The position numbers were made by a program, and so were the translations under genes. From Clavibacter phaseoli (GTDB lineage: Bacteria; Actinomycetota; Actinomycetes; Actinomycetales; Microbacteriaceae), in assembly GCF_021922925.1 (NCBI RefSeq), contig NZ_CP040786.1:1-64000 (forward strand): a stretch of DNA of 64,000 nt, written 5' to 3'. Below the pieces are notes generated by a model. It searched no databases. It saw nothing but the letters and a program-made list of their open reading frames with translations, and was not told the origin of the DNA. Position 1 is the first letter of the stretch; every line of letters starts with the position of its first letter. Shown in pieces: positions 43,096 to 53,272 of this stretch.

Positions 43096-43535
43096 CCGCG
43101 CCGGCGCCTCGACGCCGCCGGCGGGAGGCGCCCGGAGCCCCGGAATCACGGGGGAGTGGGCGCGACACGCCCGGGTTGCACGCGTGGCCGGACTATGACA
43201 AACTCGTCTAGTTCAACATTCCGACGCACGCCGCCCTGCGCGCGAGACGTCGGATCACTGCCAGGCAGTGCATAGCCGCCCGGAGCGCTAGTCGCTCCCG
43301 GAGCAGGTTAGGCCGCGGGCAGCAGAGCAGAAGCACACGACACCCACCGGATGAGCACCTCTCGTCCGCGCCCGCATGCGGGCGGGTGCACGAGCTGCCC
43401 GAGGCCGCGTCCCACGATGCGCGCCCGGGTGCACCACGGATGGGGCGCGCCACGCGGCCGGCCCATCCGAGCGAGGGACACACGCGTCCAATACGGTCCG
43501 AGGCCGCATGACGCACGAAAGAGAGAGAGTCACAC
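43096..43535 (+). promoter_or_regulatory. Upstream and leader region of the S10-spc operon
   Basis: These 440 bases hold no credible gene. A possible distal promoter is TTGCAC at 43176-43181 with CAAACT 17 bases later; a proximal TACGGT is at 43492-43497, about 39 bases before rpsJ. Between them are three dyads: CACTGCC-A-GGCAGTG (43257-43271), GGAGCG-CTAGT-CGCTCC (about 43282-43298) and GCCCGC-AT-GCGGGC (about 43371-43384). A folded leader of this kind could carry regulation by a ribosomal protein, as known for L4 in E. coli, but no L4 site was recognised. Confidence 0.45.
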
Positions 43536-43844
43536 ATGGCGGGACAGAAGATCCGCATCCGACTTAAGTCGTACGACCACTCGGTCATCGACTCCTCGGC
43601 CCGGAAGATCGTCGACACGGTGACCCGCGCGGGCGCCACGGTCGTCGGCCCGGTGCCGCTGCCCACGGAGAAGAACGTGATCTGCGTGATCCGTTCCCCC
43701 CACAAGTACAAGGACAGCCGCGAGCACTTCGAGATGCGCACGCACAAGCGTCTGATCGACATCGTCGACCCGACGCCGAAGGCGGTCGACTCGCTCATGC
43801 GACTCGACCTCCCGGCCGACGTCAACATCGAGATCAAGCTCTAA
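43536..43844 (+). CDS. rpsJ: 30S ribosomal protein S10
   Basis: The 102-residue S10 ([19 protein letters not shown]) is the first gene of the S10 operon and also part of the NusB-NusE antitermination complex. A GAGAGAG ribosome site precedes it. rplC follows after eight bases. Confidence 0.98.
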   Translation: MAGQKIRIRLKSYDHSVIDSSARKIVDTVTRAGATVVGPVPLPTEKNVICVIRSPHKYKDSREHFEMRTHKRLIDIVDPTPKAVDSLMRLDLPADVNIEIKL

Positions 43845-43852
43845 GGGAACCC

Positions 43853-44506
43853 ATGTCTACCGCTAACAGGACTTTCACCGGTCTGCTCGGCACGAAGCTG
43901 GGCATGACGCAGGTGTGGGACGAGAACAACAAGCTCATCCCCGTGACCGTCGTGCAGATCACCCCGAACGTCGTCACCCAGGTGCGCACGCCCGAGGTCG
44001 ACGGCTACGGCGCCATCCAGATCGCCTACGGCCAGATCGACCCCCGCAAGGCCGACAAGCCGAGCACCGGCCACTTCGAGAAGGCCGGCGTCACGCCGCG
44101 CCGCCACCTCACCGAGGTCCGCACGGCCGACTTCGCCGAGTACGCGCTCGGCCAGGAGATCACGGTCGGCGCCTTCGAGGCCGGCTCCAAGGTCGACGTC
44201 GTCGGCACCAGCAAGGGCAAGGGCTTCGCCGGCGTCATGAAGCGCCACAACTTCAAGGGCGTCTCGGCCTCGCACGGTTCGCACCGCAACCACCGCAAGC
44301 CCGGCTCCATCGGCGCCTCCTCGACCCCCAGCCGTGTCTTCAAGGGCATGCGCATGGCCGGTCGCATGGGCGGCGAGCGCGTCACCGTGCTGAACCTCGT
44401 CGTCCACAGCGTGGACGCCGAGAAGGGCCTCCTGCTCGTCAAGGGCGCAGTGCCCGGCGCGCGTGGCCGCATCGTCTTCGTCCGCAACGCAGTGAAGGGG
44501 AAGTAG
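43853..44506 (+). CDS. rplC: 50S ribosomal protein L3
   Basis: The 217-residue L3 has [11 protein letters not shown] near the start and the extended loop that reaches the peptidyl transferase centre ([34 protein letters not shown]). It starts 50S assembly. Confidence 0.98.
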   Translation: MSTANRTFTGLLGTKLGMTQVWDENNKLIPVTVVQITPNVVTQVRTPEVDGYGAIQIAYGQIDPRKADKPSTGHFEKAGVTPRRHLTEVRTADFAEYALGQEITVGAFEAGSKVDVVGTSKGKGFAGVMKRHNFKGVSASHGSHRNHRKPGSIGASSTPSRVFKGMRMAGRMGGERVTVLNLVVHSVDAEKGLLLVKGAVPGARGRIVFVRNAVKGK

Positions 44507-44508
44507 TC

Positions 44509-45165
44509 ATGGCTACCGACACCCAGCTCGACGTCCTCGACGCGACCGGTGCAGTCACCGGCTCCGTCGACCTGCCCGCGTCGATCTTCGACGTGCAGAC
44601 CAACGTCCCGCTCATCCACCAGGTCGTCGTCGCCCAGCTCGCCGCGGCGCGCCAGGGAACGCACAAGACCAAGGGCCGCGGCGAGGTCTCCGGCGCCGGC
44701 CGCAAGCCGTTCAAGCAGAAGGGAACCGGTCGCGCTCGTCAGGGCTCGATCCGCGCCCCCCAGATGACCGGCGGTGGCATCGTCCACGGACCCACGCCCC
44801 GCAACTACTCGCAGCGCACCCCCAAGAAGATGATCGCCGCGGCTCTGCTCGGCGCCCTCTCCGACCGCGCGCGCGGCGCCCGCCTCCACGTCATCGAGAG
44901 CCTCTCCGCCGGAGACGTCCCCTCGACGAAGACCGTGGTCGCGCTGCTCGACGGCATCGCCACGAGCAAGCACGTCCTCATCGTCCTGGAGCGCACCGAC
45001 GAGGTCAGCCTCCGCAGCGTGCGCAACATCCCGACGGTCCACGTGCTGTCCTACGACCAGCTCAACGCGTACGACGTGCTCGTGAGCGACGACATCGTCT
45101 TCACGAAGGGCGCGTACGACGCGTTCGTCGCGTTCAAGACGGCCAAGGAAGAGGTTGCCGCATGA
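44509..45165 (+). CDS. rplD: 50S ribosomal protein L4
   Basis: L4 starts at the ATG at 44509, two bases after the rplC stop; the longer upstream open frame overlaps rplC and is rejected. The 218-residue protein has the exit-tunnel loop ([32 protein letters not shown]). The ATGA overlap with rplW indicates coupling. Confidence 0.97.
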   Translation: MATDTQLDVLDATGAVTGSVDLPASIFDVQTNVPLIHQVVVAQLAAARQGTHKTKGRGEVSGAGRKPFKQKGTGRARQGSIRAPQMTGGGIVHGPTPRNYSQRTPKKMIAAALLGALSDRARGARLHVIESLSAGDVPSTKTVVALLDGIATSKHVLIVLERTDEVSLRSVRNIPTVHVLSYDQLNAYDVLVSDDIVFTKGAYDAFVAFKTAKEEVAA

Positions 45166-45461
45166 GCGCCACCCAGAAGGACCCCCGCGACATCATCATC
45201 GCGCCGGTCGTCTCCGAGAAGAGCTACGGCCTGATCGACCAGGGCAAGTACACGTTCATCGTGGACCCCCGCTCGAACAAGACCGAGATCAAGCTCGCGA
45301 TCGAGAAGATCTTCGGCGTGCAGGTCGCGTCGGTCAACACGCTCAACAAGCAGGGCAAGACCCGCCGGACCAAGTTCGGGATGGGCAAGCGCAAGGACAC
45401 CAAGCGCGCCATCGTCTCCCTCAAGTCGGGCTCCATCGACATCTTCACGACTGTCGGCTGA
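45162..45461 (+). CDS. rplW: 50S ribosomal protein L23
   Basis: The 99-residue L23 ([20 protein letters not shown]) sits at the exit tunnel and docks trigger factor and SRP. Overlaps rplD by four bases. Confidence 0.97.
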   Translation: MSATQKDPRDIIIAPVVSEKSYGLIDQGKYTFIVDPRSNKTEIKLAIEKIFGVQVASVNTLNKQGKTRRTKFGMGKRKDTKRAIVSLKSGSIDIFTTVG

Positions 45462-45483
45462 GACCGGGACTAGGAAAACACCA

Positions 45484-46323
<840 letters not shown>

Positions 46324-46335
46324 GAGTTGTAGAAG

Positions 46336-46617
46336 ATGCCACGCAGTCTGAAGAAGGGCCCCTTCGTCGACGACCACCTGCTCCGCAAGGTGATCTCGGC
46401 GAACGAGGCCAGCAGCAAGAACGTGATCAAGACCTGGTCGCGCCGCTCGATGATCATCCCGGCGATGCTGGGTCACACCATCGCGGTGCACGACGGTCGC
46501 AAGCACGTCCCCGTGTTCGTCACGGAGTCCATGGTCGGTCACAAGCTCGGCGAGTTCGCGCTCACGCGCACCTTCCGCGGCCACGTGAAGGACGACAAGA
46601 AGGGTCGTCGCCGCTAG
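46336..46617 (+). CDS. rpsS: 30S ribosomal protein S19
   Basis: The 93-residue S19 ([15 protein letters not shown]) forms the head of the 30S with S13. A basic KKGRRR end is usual. Confidence 0.97.
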   Translation: MPRSLKKGPFVDDHLLRKVISANEASSKNVIKTWSRRSMIIPAMLGHTIAVHDGRKHVPVFVTESMVGHKLGEFALTRTFRGHVKDDKKGRRR

Positions 46618-46642
46618 CGCGGCGACGAGAAGGAGGAGAGAA

Positions 46643-47035
46643 ATGGTGGAGTCGATCGCACGCGTGCGTCACATCCGCGTCACCCCCCAGAAGGCCCGTC
46701 GCGTCGTGGACATGATCCGTGGCAAGCAGGCCGAGGAGGCCCTGGCCATCCTGAAGTTCGCGCCCCAGGGCGCGAGCGAGCCGATCTACAAGCTGGTGGC
46801 CTCGGCCATGGCGAACGCGCGGGTCAAGGCCGACGCGTCCAACAGCTTCCTCGCGGAGCAGGACCTCTACATCGCCAAGGCGTTCGTGGACGAGGGCACC
46901 ACCCTCAAGCGGTTCCAGCCCCGTGCACAGGGTCGCGCATTCCGTATCAACAAGCGCACCAGCCACATCACGGTCGTCCTCGCGACGCCGGATGAGGCGG
47001 ACGTGGCGACGACCACGAAGAAGGCGAGCAAGTAA
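46643..47035 (+). CDS. rplV: 50S ribosomal protein L22
   Basis: The 130-residue L22 lines the exit tunnel; its beta-hairpin ([28 protein letters not shown]) is intact. A C-terminal Thr/Lys tail adds about 12 residues to the usual length. Its stop shares a base with rpsC. Confidence 0.97.
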   Translation: MVESIARVRHIRVTPQKARRVVDMIRGKQAEEALAILKFAPQGASEPIYKLVASAMANARVKADASNSFLAEQDLYIAKAFVDEGTTLKRFQPRAQGRAFRINKRTSHITVVLATPDEADVATTTKKASK

Positions 47036-47832
47036 TGGGACAGAAGGTCAACCCGTACGGGTTCCGTCTCGGGATCACGACCGACCACGTGTCGCGTTGG
47101 TTCTCGGACAGCACGAAGAAGGGGCAGCGTTACAGCGACTACGTCGCCGAGGACGTGCGCATCCGCACCATGCTCAAGACGAGCCTCGACCGCGCCGGAG
47201 TGGCGCGCATCGAGATCGAGCGCACCCGTGACCGTGTCCGCGTGGACATCTACACGGCCCGCCCGGGCATCGTCATCGGGCGCCGCGGCGTCGAGGCCGA
47301 GCGCATCCGCGCCGACCTCGAGAAGCTCACGGGCAAGCAGATCCAGCTGAACATCCTCGAGGTGAAGAACCCCGAGGCCGAGGCCCAGCTGGTCGCCCAG
47401 GGCATCGCCGAGCAGCTCGCGGGTCGCGTGGCGTTCCGCCGCGCGATGCGCAAGGGCCTGCAGGGCGCCCAGCGCGCCGGCGCCAAGGGCGTCCGCATCC
47501 AGGTGTCCGGCCGTCTCGGCGGCGCCGAGATGAGCCGCTCGGAGTTCTACCGCGAGGGCCGCGTGCCGCTGCACACCCTCCGCGCGAACATCGACTACGG
47601 CTTCTACGAGGCCCGCACGTCCTTCGGCCGCATCGGCGTGAAGGTCTGGGTCTACAAGGGCGACATCACGAACAAGGATCTCGCTCGGGAGCAGGCGAAC
47701 CAGAAGTCGTCGCGCCCCGAGCGTCGCAACGACCGTTCCGACGGTCGGACCGGAGATCGCCGCACCAACGCGCCGCGCACCGCGCCGGCCGCCGAGGCAG
47801 CGCCGGTCGCCGCAGCAGGAGTTGAGGCGTAA
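47035..47832 (+). CDS. rpsC: 30S ribosomal protein S3
   Basis: The 265-residue S3 has an N-terminal KH domain ([25 protein letters not shown]) and C-terminal domain. After [11 protein letters not shown] it carries about 50 extra residues, first Arg/Asp-rich and then Ala/Pro-rich, longer than the 233 of E. coli S3. It overlaps rplV by one base. Confidence 0.97.
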   Translation: MGQKVNPYGFRLGITTDHVSRWFSDSTKKGQRYSDYVAEDVRIRTMLKTSLDRAGVARIEIERTRDRVRVDIYTARPGIVIGRRGVEAERIRADLEKLTGKQIQLNILEVKNPEAEAQLVAQGIAEQLAGRVAFRRAMRKGLQGAQRAGAKGVRIQVSGRLGGAEMSRSEFYREGRVPLHTLRANIDYGFYEARTSFGRIGVKVWVYKGDITNKDLAREQANQKSSRPERRNDRSDGRTGDRRTNAPRTAPAAEAAPVAAAGVEA

Positions 47833-47834
47833 CC

Positions 47835-48254
47835 ATGTTGATCCCCCGCAAGCTCAAGCACCGCAAGCAGCACCACCCGGGTCGTTCCGGCCACGCGACC
47901 GGCGGCACCGTCGTGTCGTTCGGCGAGTACGGCATCCAGGCCCTCACGCCCGCCTACGTCACCAACCGGCAGATCGAGTCCGCTCGAATCGCCATGACGC
48001 GTCACGTCAAGCGCGGCGGGAAGGTGTACATCAACATCTTCCCCGACCGTCCGCTCACCAAGAAGCCCGCCGAGACCCGCATGGGTTCCGGCAAGGGCTC
48101 GGTCGAGTGGTGGGTCGCGAACGTCAAGCCGGGCCGCGTGCTCTTCGAGCTCTCCGGAGTCGACGAGGTCACGGCGCGCGAGGCGCTCACCCGGGCCATC
48201 CACAAGCTGCCCCTCAAGGCACGCATCATCAAGCGCGAGGAAGGCGACGCATAA
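47835..48254 (+). CDS. rplP: 50S ribosomal protein L16
   Basis: The 139-residue L16 ([16 protein letters not shown]) sits near the A-site t[20 protein letters not shown] is conserved. Its TAA overlaps the ATG of rpmC by one base. Confidence 0.98.
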   Translation: MLIPRKLKHRKQHHPGRSGHATGGTVVSFGEYGIQALTPAYVTNRQIESARIAMTRHVKRGGKVYINIFPDRPLTKKPAETRMGSGKGSVEWWVANVKPGRVLFELSGVDEVTAREALTRAIHKLPLKARIIKREEGDA

Positions 48255-48580
48255 TGGCGATCGGTTCCAAGGAGCTCGCCCCCGTCGAGCTGGACACTTT
48301 CGAGGACGAGCGACTCGTCGAAGAGCTGAAGAAGGCCAAGGAGGAGCTGTTCAACCTGCGCTTCCAGTCGGCCACCGGTCAGCTCGACAGCCACGGCCGC
48401 CTCCGTGCGGTCAAGCGCGACATCGCTCGGATCTACACGGTCATCCGCGAGCGCGAGCTGGGCATCCGTGCCACGCCCGCCCCCGTCGAGGTCCCCGAGA
48501 AGCCCGAGAAGAAGAAGGCGACGAAGAAGGCCGCGAAGGCCGACGACGCCGCCGTCACCGAGAAGGCTGAGGAGGCTTGA
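48254..48580 (+). CDS. rpmC: 50S ribosomal protein L29 with long C-terminal extension
   Basis: The 108-residue reading starts at the ATG at 48254 ([14 protein letters not shown]). The L29 core ends near residue 75 ([10 protein letters not shown]). About 35 extra residues follow, rich in Pro, Glu, Lys and Ala ([14 protein letters not shown]), where most L29 proteins have 60-70 residues in all. Confidence 0.95.
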   Translation: MAIGSKELAPVELDTFEDERLVEELKKAKEELFNLRFQSATGQLDSHGRLRAVKRDIARIYTVIRERELGIRATPAPVEVPEKPEKKKATKKAAKADDAAVTEKAEEA

Positions 48581-48582
48581 TC

Positions 48583-48879
48583 ATGGCGAACGCCGAAGAG
48601 AAGAACACGGCTGACACCGCGACGGCCGACCGCGGCTACCGCAAGTCCCGCCGTGGCTACGTCACCAGCGACAAGATGGACAAGACCATCGTCGTCGAGG
48701 TCGAGGACCGCGTGAAGCACCCGCTGTACGGCAAGGTCATCCGCCGCACCTCCAAGGTCAAGGCGCACGACGAGGCGAACACCGCCGGCATCGGCGACCT
48801 GGTCCTGATCAACGAGACCCGTCCCCTCAGCGCCTCCAAGCGCTGGCGCCTGGTCGAGATCCTCGAGAAGGCCAAGTAG
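48583..48879 (+). CDS. rpsQ: 30S ribosomal protein S17
   Basis: S17 starts at the ATG at 48583, with GGAGG seven bases upstream; an in-frame TTG two codons earlier is less likely. The 98-residue protein has an N-terminal Glu/Asn/Thr-rich extension of about 20 residues before [19 protein letters not shown]. Confidence 0.96.
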   Translation: MANAEEKNTADTATADRGYRKSRRGYVTSDKMDKTIVVEVEDRVKHPLYGKVIRRTSKVKAHDEANTAGIGDLVLINETRPLSASKRWRLVEILEKAK

Positions 48880-48906
48880 CCCCGGCTGCTTGGATAAGGA
48901 GCAACA

Positions 48907-49275
48907 GTGATTCAGCAGGAATCCCGCCTCAAGATCGCGGACAACACGGGTGCCAAGGAGATCTTGACCATCCGCGTGCTCGGTGGCTCGGGTCGTCGCT
49001 ACGCCGGTCTGGGCGACGTCATCGTCGCGACCGTCAAGGACGCGATCCCCGGCGGCAACGTCAAGAAGGGCGAGGTCGTCAAGGCCGTCATCGTCCGCAC
49101 CAAGAAGGAGACGCGCCGTCCCGACGGCTCGTACATCAAGTTCGACGAGAACGCCGCCGTCATCCTGAACAGCAACGGGGAGCCCCGCGGCACCCGCATC
49201 TTCGGACCGGTGGGCCGCGAGCTCCGGGACAAGAAGTTCATGAAGATCATCTCGCTGGCACCGGAGGTCATTTAG
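48907..49275 (+). CDS. rplN: 50S ribosomal protein L14
   Basis: The 122-residue L14 ([19 protein letters not shown]) starts at GTG 48907 with a TAAGGAG ribosome site. Normal length. Confidence 0.98.
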   Translation: MIQQESRLKIADNTGAKEILTIRVLGGSGRRYAGLGDVIVATVKDAIPGGNVKKGEVVKAVIVRTKKETRRPDGSYIKFDENAAVILNSNGEPRGTRIFGPVGRELRDKKFMKIISLAPEVI

Positions 49276-49277
49276 TC

Positions 49278-49637
49278 ATGGCGAACATCAAGAAGGGTGA
49301 CCTCGTGCAGGTCATCACGGGTCGCACGCAGGCCAAGGGCGGCGACCGGGGCAAGCAGGGCCGCGTCCTGTCCGTCCTGGTCGAGCGCAACCGCGTCGTC
49401 GTCGAGGGCGTGAACTTCGTCACGAAGCACGTCCGCGTCGGCCAGACGCAGCGCGGCTCCAAGACCGGCGGCATCGAGACCGTCGAGGCGCCCATCCACA
49501 TCTCCAACGTCGCGCTCGTCGACCCCGAGTCCAAGAAGCCCACGCGAGTCGGCTTCCGGACCGAGCAGGTCGAGAAGGACGGGGTCTCCAAGACCGTCCG
49601 CGTCCGCTACGCCAAGAAGTCAGGTAAGGACCTCTAG
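49278..49637 (+). CDS. rplX: 50S ribosomal protein L24
   Basis: The 119-residue L24 has its KOW motif near the N-terminus ([24 protein letters not shown]). It begins two bases after rplN. It starts 50S assembly with L3. Confidence 0.97.
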   Translation: MANIKKGDLVQVITGRTQAKGGDRGKQGRVLSVLVERNRVVVEGVNFVTKHVRVGQTQRGSKTGGIETVEAPIHISNVALVDPESKKPTRVGFRTEQVEKDGVSKTVRVRYAKKSGKDL

Positions 49638-49639
49638 CA

Positions 49640-50236
49640 ATGACCGACACCGCAACCGCTGGCACGGCCGAGGGCACCACGCTCCCGCGCCTGAAGCAGA
49701 AGTACCGCACCGAGATCGTCAGCCAGCTGACCGCTGATCTCGGCTTCACGAACGTGCACCAGGTGCCCGGGCTGACGAAGATCGTCGTCAACATGGGTGT
49801 CGGTGACGCGGCTCGCGACGGCAAGATCATCGACGGCGCGGTCGCCGACCTCACCAAGATCACGGGCCAGAAGCCGCAGGTGACGAAGGCCCGCAAGTCG
49901 ATCGCCCAGTTCAAGCTCCGTGAGGGCCAGGCCATCGGCACCCACGTCACGCTGCGCGGCGACCGCATGTGGGAGTTCCTCGACCGCCTGCTGTCCCTCG
50001 CCCTGCCCCGCATTCGCGACTTCCGCGGGCTCAGCCCGAAGCAGTTCGACGGCAACGGCAACTACACGTTCGGCCTCAACGAGCAGTCCATGTTCCACGA
50101 GATCGACCAGGACCGCATCGACCGGGTCCGCGGCATGGACATCACGGTCGTCACGACCGCTCGGACGGACGACGAGGGACGCGCGCTGCTCAAGGCGCTC
50201 GGCTTCCCGTTCCAGACGCCCGAGAACACGCCGTAA
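49640..50236 (+). CDS. rplE: 50S ribosomal protein L5
   Basis: The 198-residue L5 binds 5S rRNA. It has [14 protein letters not shown] and [22 protein letters not shown]. An acidic Thr/Ala-rich start adds about ten residues. The gene that normally follows, rpsN, is absent. Confidence 0.98.
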   Translation: MTDTATAGTAEGTTLPRLKQKYRTEIVSQLTADLGFTNVHQVPGLTKIVVNMGVGDAARDGKIIDGAVADLTKITGQKPQVTKARKSIAQFKLREGQAIGTHVTLRGDRMWEFLDRLLSLALPRIRDFRGLSPKQFDGNGNYTFGLNEQSMFHEIDQDRIDRVRGMDITVVTTARTDDEGRALLKALGFPFQTPENTP

Positions 50237-50372
50237 CGAGTTCCACCGCTCCATCGCACGACCAGCACCACCGCACGATCGGCGCCGGGCACCTCCGCCC
50301 GGCGCCGCCACCACCACAGGTCGTCATCCGTGTCCGGATGAACGAAACCAGGCGAGAGAGGCACAACCAGAT
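50237..50372 (+). other. rplE-rpsH gap with hairpin, lacking rpsN
   Basis: This 136-base gap is the longest inside the S10-spc operon before rplO. It holds an 11-bp hairpin, CGGCGCCGGGC (50280-50290) with GCCCGGCGCCG (50297-50307), flanked by C/A-rich, G-poor sequence. It is too short for an intact S14 gene of about 61 codons and no S14 motif (CxxC...CxxC or KKSKIAR) is seen in any frame. Confidence 0.7.
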
Positions 50373-50771
50373 ATGACAATGACCGACCCGGTCGCTGACA
50401 TGCTGACCCGACTCCGGAACGCGAACTCCGCGCACCACGACACGGTCTCCATGCCGCACTCCAAGCTCAAGTCGCACATCGCCGACATCCTCAAGTCCGA
50501 GGGCTTCATCGCCGGCTGGGACGTCGCGGACGCCCGCGTCGGCCAGACGCTGACGCTCAGCCTCAAGTTCGGCCCCGACCGCGAGCGCTCCATCCGGGGC
50601 ATCAAGCGCGTGTCGAAGCCCGGACTGCGCGTGTACGCGAAGTCCGCGGAGATCCCCCAGGTCCTCGGTGGCCTCGGGGTCGCCATCCTGTCCACCTCCT
50701 CGGGGCTCCTCACGGACCGCCAGGCTGCGAAGAAGGGCGTGGGTGGGGAAGTCCTCGCCTACGTGTGGTAA
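50373..50771 (+). CDS. rpsH: 30S ribosomal protein S8
   Basis: S8 starts at the ATG at 50373 ([18 protein letters not shown]), 132 residues, the standard length; a second ATG two codons later is possible. It binds helix 21 of 16S rRNA and, in E. coli, represses the spc operon. Confidence 0.97.
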   Translation: MTMTDPVADMLTRLRNANSAHHDTVSMPHSKLKSHIADILKSEGFIAGWDVADARVGQTLTLSLKFGPDRERSIRGIKRVSKPGLRVYAKSAEIPQVLGGLGVAILSTSSGLLTDRQAAKKGVGGEVLAYVW

Positions 50772-50775
50772 CGCC

Positions 50776-51312
50776 ATGTCACGTATCGGAAGACTCCCCA
50801 TCGACGTCCCCGCAGGGGTCGACGTCGCCGTGGACGGCCAGCTCGTCACGGTGAAGGGCCCGAAGGGCGAGCTCAGCCTCACCGTCGCGCAGCCCATCCG
50901 CGCCGAGGTCCAGGACGGGCAGGTGCTCGTCACCCGTCCGGACGACGAGCGCGAGTCGCGTTCGCTCCACGGCCTCACGCGCAGCCTCATCGCGAACAAC
51001 ATCGTCGGCGTCACCACCGGCTACACCAAGGGCCTCGAGATCGTCGGCACGGGTTACCGCGTCGCACTCAAGGACAAGGGCGTCGAGTTCGCGCTCGGCT
51101 TCTCCCACCCGGTGTACGTCGAGGCGCCCGCGGGCATCAGCTTCACCGTGGAGGGCGTCAACAAGATGACCGTCGTCGGCATCGACAAGCAGCTCGTCGG
51201 CGAGACGGCCGCCAACATCCGCAAGATTCGCAAGCCCGAGCCCTACAAGGGCAAGGGCGTCCGCTACGCCGGCGAGAACGTTCGCCGCAAGGCCGGAAAG
51301 AGTGGTAAGTGA
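50776..51312 (+). CDS. rplF: 50S ribosomal protein L6
   Basis: L6 starts at the ATG at 50776 ([15 protein letters not shown]), four bases past rpsH, 178 residues. C-terminal [15 protein letters not shown] is conserved. Confidence 0.97.
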   Translation: MSRIGRLPIDVPAGVDVAVDGQLVTVKGPKGELSLTVAQPIRAEVQDGQVLVTRPDDERESRSLHGLTRSLIANNIVGVTTGYTKGLEIVGTGYRVALKDKGVEFALGFSHPVYVEAPAGISFTVEGVNKMTVVGIDKQLVGETAANIRKIRKPEPYKGKGVRYAGENVRRKAGKSGK

Positions 51313-51314
51313 TC

Positions 51315-51686
51315 ATGGCTCTCGGAGTTAGAGGAAAAAGCAAGTCCGCCGCCCGCGGCCGCAGGCACGCACGTCTGCGCAAGAAGGTCGAGGGCACCGA
51401 GCTGCGTCCGCGCCTGGTCGTCACCCGTTCGGCCCGTCACGTCTTCGTGCAGGTCGTCGATGACAGCCGTGGTCACACCGTCGCGTCCGCGTCGACCCTC
51501 GAGGCCGACATGCGCACGTTCGACGGCGACAAGACCGCCAAGTCGCGCAAGGTCGGCGAGCTCGTCGCCGAGCGCGCCAAGGCGGCCGGCGTGGAGAGCG
51601 TCGTATTCGATCGTGGTGGCAACCGCTACGCAGGACGCGTCGCGGCCATCGCCGAAGGAGCTCGAGAGGGTGGTCTGAGCCTGTGA
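51315..51686 (+). CDS. rplR: 50S ribosomal protein L18
   Basis: The 123-residue reading starts at the ATG at 51315 ([24 protein letters not shown]); a GTG at 51309 overlapping the rplF stop is an alternative. It binds 5S rRNA with L5. The GTGA overlap with rpsE indicates coupling. Confidence 0.95.
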   Translation: MALGVRGKSKSAARGRRHARLRKKVEGTELRPRLVVTRSARHVFVQVVDDSRGHTVASASTLEADMRTFDGDKTAKSRKVGELVAERAKAAGVESVVFDRGGNRYAGRVAAIAEGAREGGLSL

Positions 51687-52387
51687 GCGCAGCCGAGAAC
51701 AACAACAAGGAGCCCGAGGTCGTGGCAGTGGCGGAGACGCCCGTCGAGACCGCGGCGTCCACCGCACCCGCGCAGAACGAGGGCCGTGAGGGCCGTCGTG
51801 GCGGGCGTGACCGGAACCAGGGCGGCCGCGACAGCCGCGGTGGCCGTGATGCCGACAAGAGCCAGTTCCTGGAGCGCGTCGTCACCATCAACCGCGTGTC
51901 CAAGGTCGTCAAGGGCGGTCGTCGCTTCAGCTTCACCGCGCTCGTGATCGTCGGAGACGGCAACGGACTGGTGGGCGTCGGCTACGGCAAGGCCCGCGAG
52001 GTCCCCACCGCCATCTCCAAGGGCGTCGAGGAGGCGAAGAAGAACTTCTTCCGCGTCCCCCGCATCGGCCTGACCATCCCGCACGCCGTGCAGGGTGAGG
52101 CCTCCGCCGGAGTCGTCCTCCTGCGCCCCGCGTCCGCGGGTACCGGCGTCATCGCCGGTGGCCCCGTCCGCGCGGTGCTCGAGTGCGCCGGCATCCACGA
52201 CGTCCTGAGCAAGTCGCTCGGCTCGTCGAACACGATCAACATCGTGCACGCGACGGTCGAGGCGCTCAAGCAGCTCGAGGAGCCGCGCGCCGTCGCAGCT
52301 CGTCGTGGGCTCGAGCTCGAGCAGGTCGTCCCGGCCCGCATCCTCCGCGCCCAGCGCGCCGAGGCCGACGCGAAGGCAGGTGTCTGA
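51683..52387 (+). CDS. rpsE: 30S ribosomal protein S5 with long N-terminal extension
   Basis: The 234-residue S5 starts at GTG 51683. About 55 residues, first acidic then Gly/Arg-rich ([20 protein letters not shown]), come before the standard start ([25 protein letters not shown]); E. coli S5 has 167 residues. S5 helps decoding accuracy. Confidence 0.97.
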
Positions 52388-52569
52388 TGGCTCAGCTCCG
52401 AGTGACGCAGATCAAGTCCAAGATCAGCGAGAAGCAGAACCAGCGCGACACCCTGCGGAGCCTCGGGCTCCGTCGCATCGGTGCCGTGGTGGTCCGAGAG
52501 GACAACGCCCAGAACCGCGGCTACGTCAACACCGTCGCGCACCTGGTGAAGGTGGAGGAGATCGACTGA
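52387..52569 (+). CDS. rpmD: 50S ribosomal protein L30
   Basis: The 60-residue L30 ([20 protein letters not shown]) starts at the ATG overlapping the rpsE stop (TGATG) and its own stop overlaps the rplO start in the same way. Normal length. Confidence 0.96.
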
Positions 52570-53147
52570 TGGCTGAGAAGAACGAGTCGGCCGAGCCGGC
52601 GCCCGTGAAGGCGCCCAAGGCCGCACCCAAGAAGACCGCGAAGGCCCCCGCCGCCGCGGCCGCTTCCGCCGAGACGACCACGGTCGCCTCGACGGAGACG
52701 GTCAAGCGCGAGCAGGTCCTCAAGGTCCACCACCTCCGTCCCGCCGCCGGGGCCAAGAAGGCACGCCAGCGTGTCGGCCGCGGTGAGGGCTCGAAGGGCA
52801 AGACCGCGGGTCGTGGCACCAAGGGCACGAAGGCCCGCTACACGGTCCGCGTCGGCTTCGAGGGTGGGCAGATGCCGCTGCACATGCGCACCCCGAAGCT
52901 CCGCGGGTTCAAGAACCCGTTCCGCGTCGAGTACCAGGTCGTGAACCTGGAGAAGCTCGCCGTGCTCTACCCCGACGGCGGCGACGTCACCACGAGCGAC
53001 CTGGTCGCCAAGGGTGCCGTGCGCAAGAACGAGAAGGTCAAGGTCCTCGGGGACGGCGACATCTCGGTTAAGCTGACGGTTGCTGTCGACAAGGTCTCCG
53101 GCTCCGCTGCGGAGAAGATCGTCGCAGCAGGCGGCTCCGTCAAGTAG
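52569..53147 (+). CDS. rplO: 50S ribosomal protein L15 with N-terminal extension
   Basis: L15 starts at the ATG at 52569 ([14 protein letters not shown]), 192 residues. About 45 Ala/Lys/Pro/Thr-rich residues precede the normal beginning ([23 protein letters not shown]). The core and its Gly/Lys/Arg-rich RNA-binding arm are intact. Last gene before the hairpin at 53163. Confidence 0.96.
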   Translation: MAEKNESAEPAPVKAPKAAPKKTAKAPAAAAASAETTTVASTETVKREQVLKVHHLRPAAGAKKARQRVGRGEGSKGKTAGRGTKGTKARYTVRVGFEGGQMPLHMRTPKLRGFKNPFRVEYQVVNLEKLAVLYPDGGDVTTSDLVAKGAVRKNEKVKVLGDGDISVKLTVAVDKVSGSAAEKIVAAGGSVK

Positions 53148-53162
53148 CACTTCAGGACGCGA

Positions 53163-53198
53163 CGGTAGGGGCGGTCGGGAAACCGACCGCCCCTACCG
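53163..53198 (+). terminator. Very strong hairpin between rplO and secY
   Basis: A perfect 16-bp stem, 53163-53178 with 53183-53198, closed by a GAAA tetraloop, 15 bases after the rplO stop. It can act as an attenuator or terminator that lowers secY-adk-map expression relative to ribosomal proteins, or as an mRNA-processing site. Confidence 0.7.
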
Positions 53199-53272
53199 GC
53201 ACCTGGGGCCGCATCGGGTCGGCCCGACCCCCGCCTCCCGGCGGACCTCCCACAGAAAGCAGGACACCCTCC

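Noticed and set aside
43176-43199. TTGCAC with TATGAC as the S10 promoter
   Set aside because: The hexamers are only 12 bases apart, too close for a standard promoter. The alternative CAAACT at 17 bases is kept as a weak candidate.
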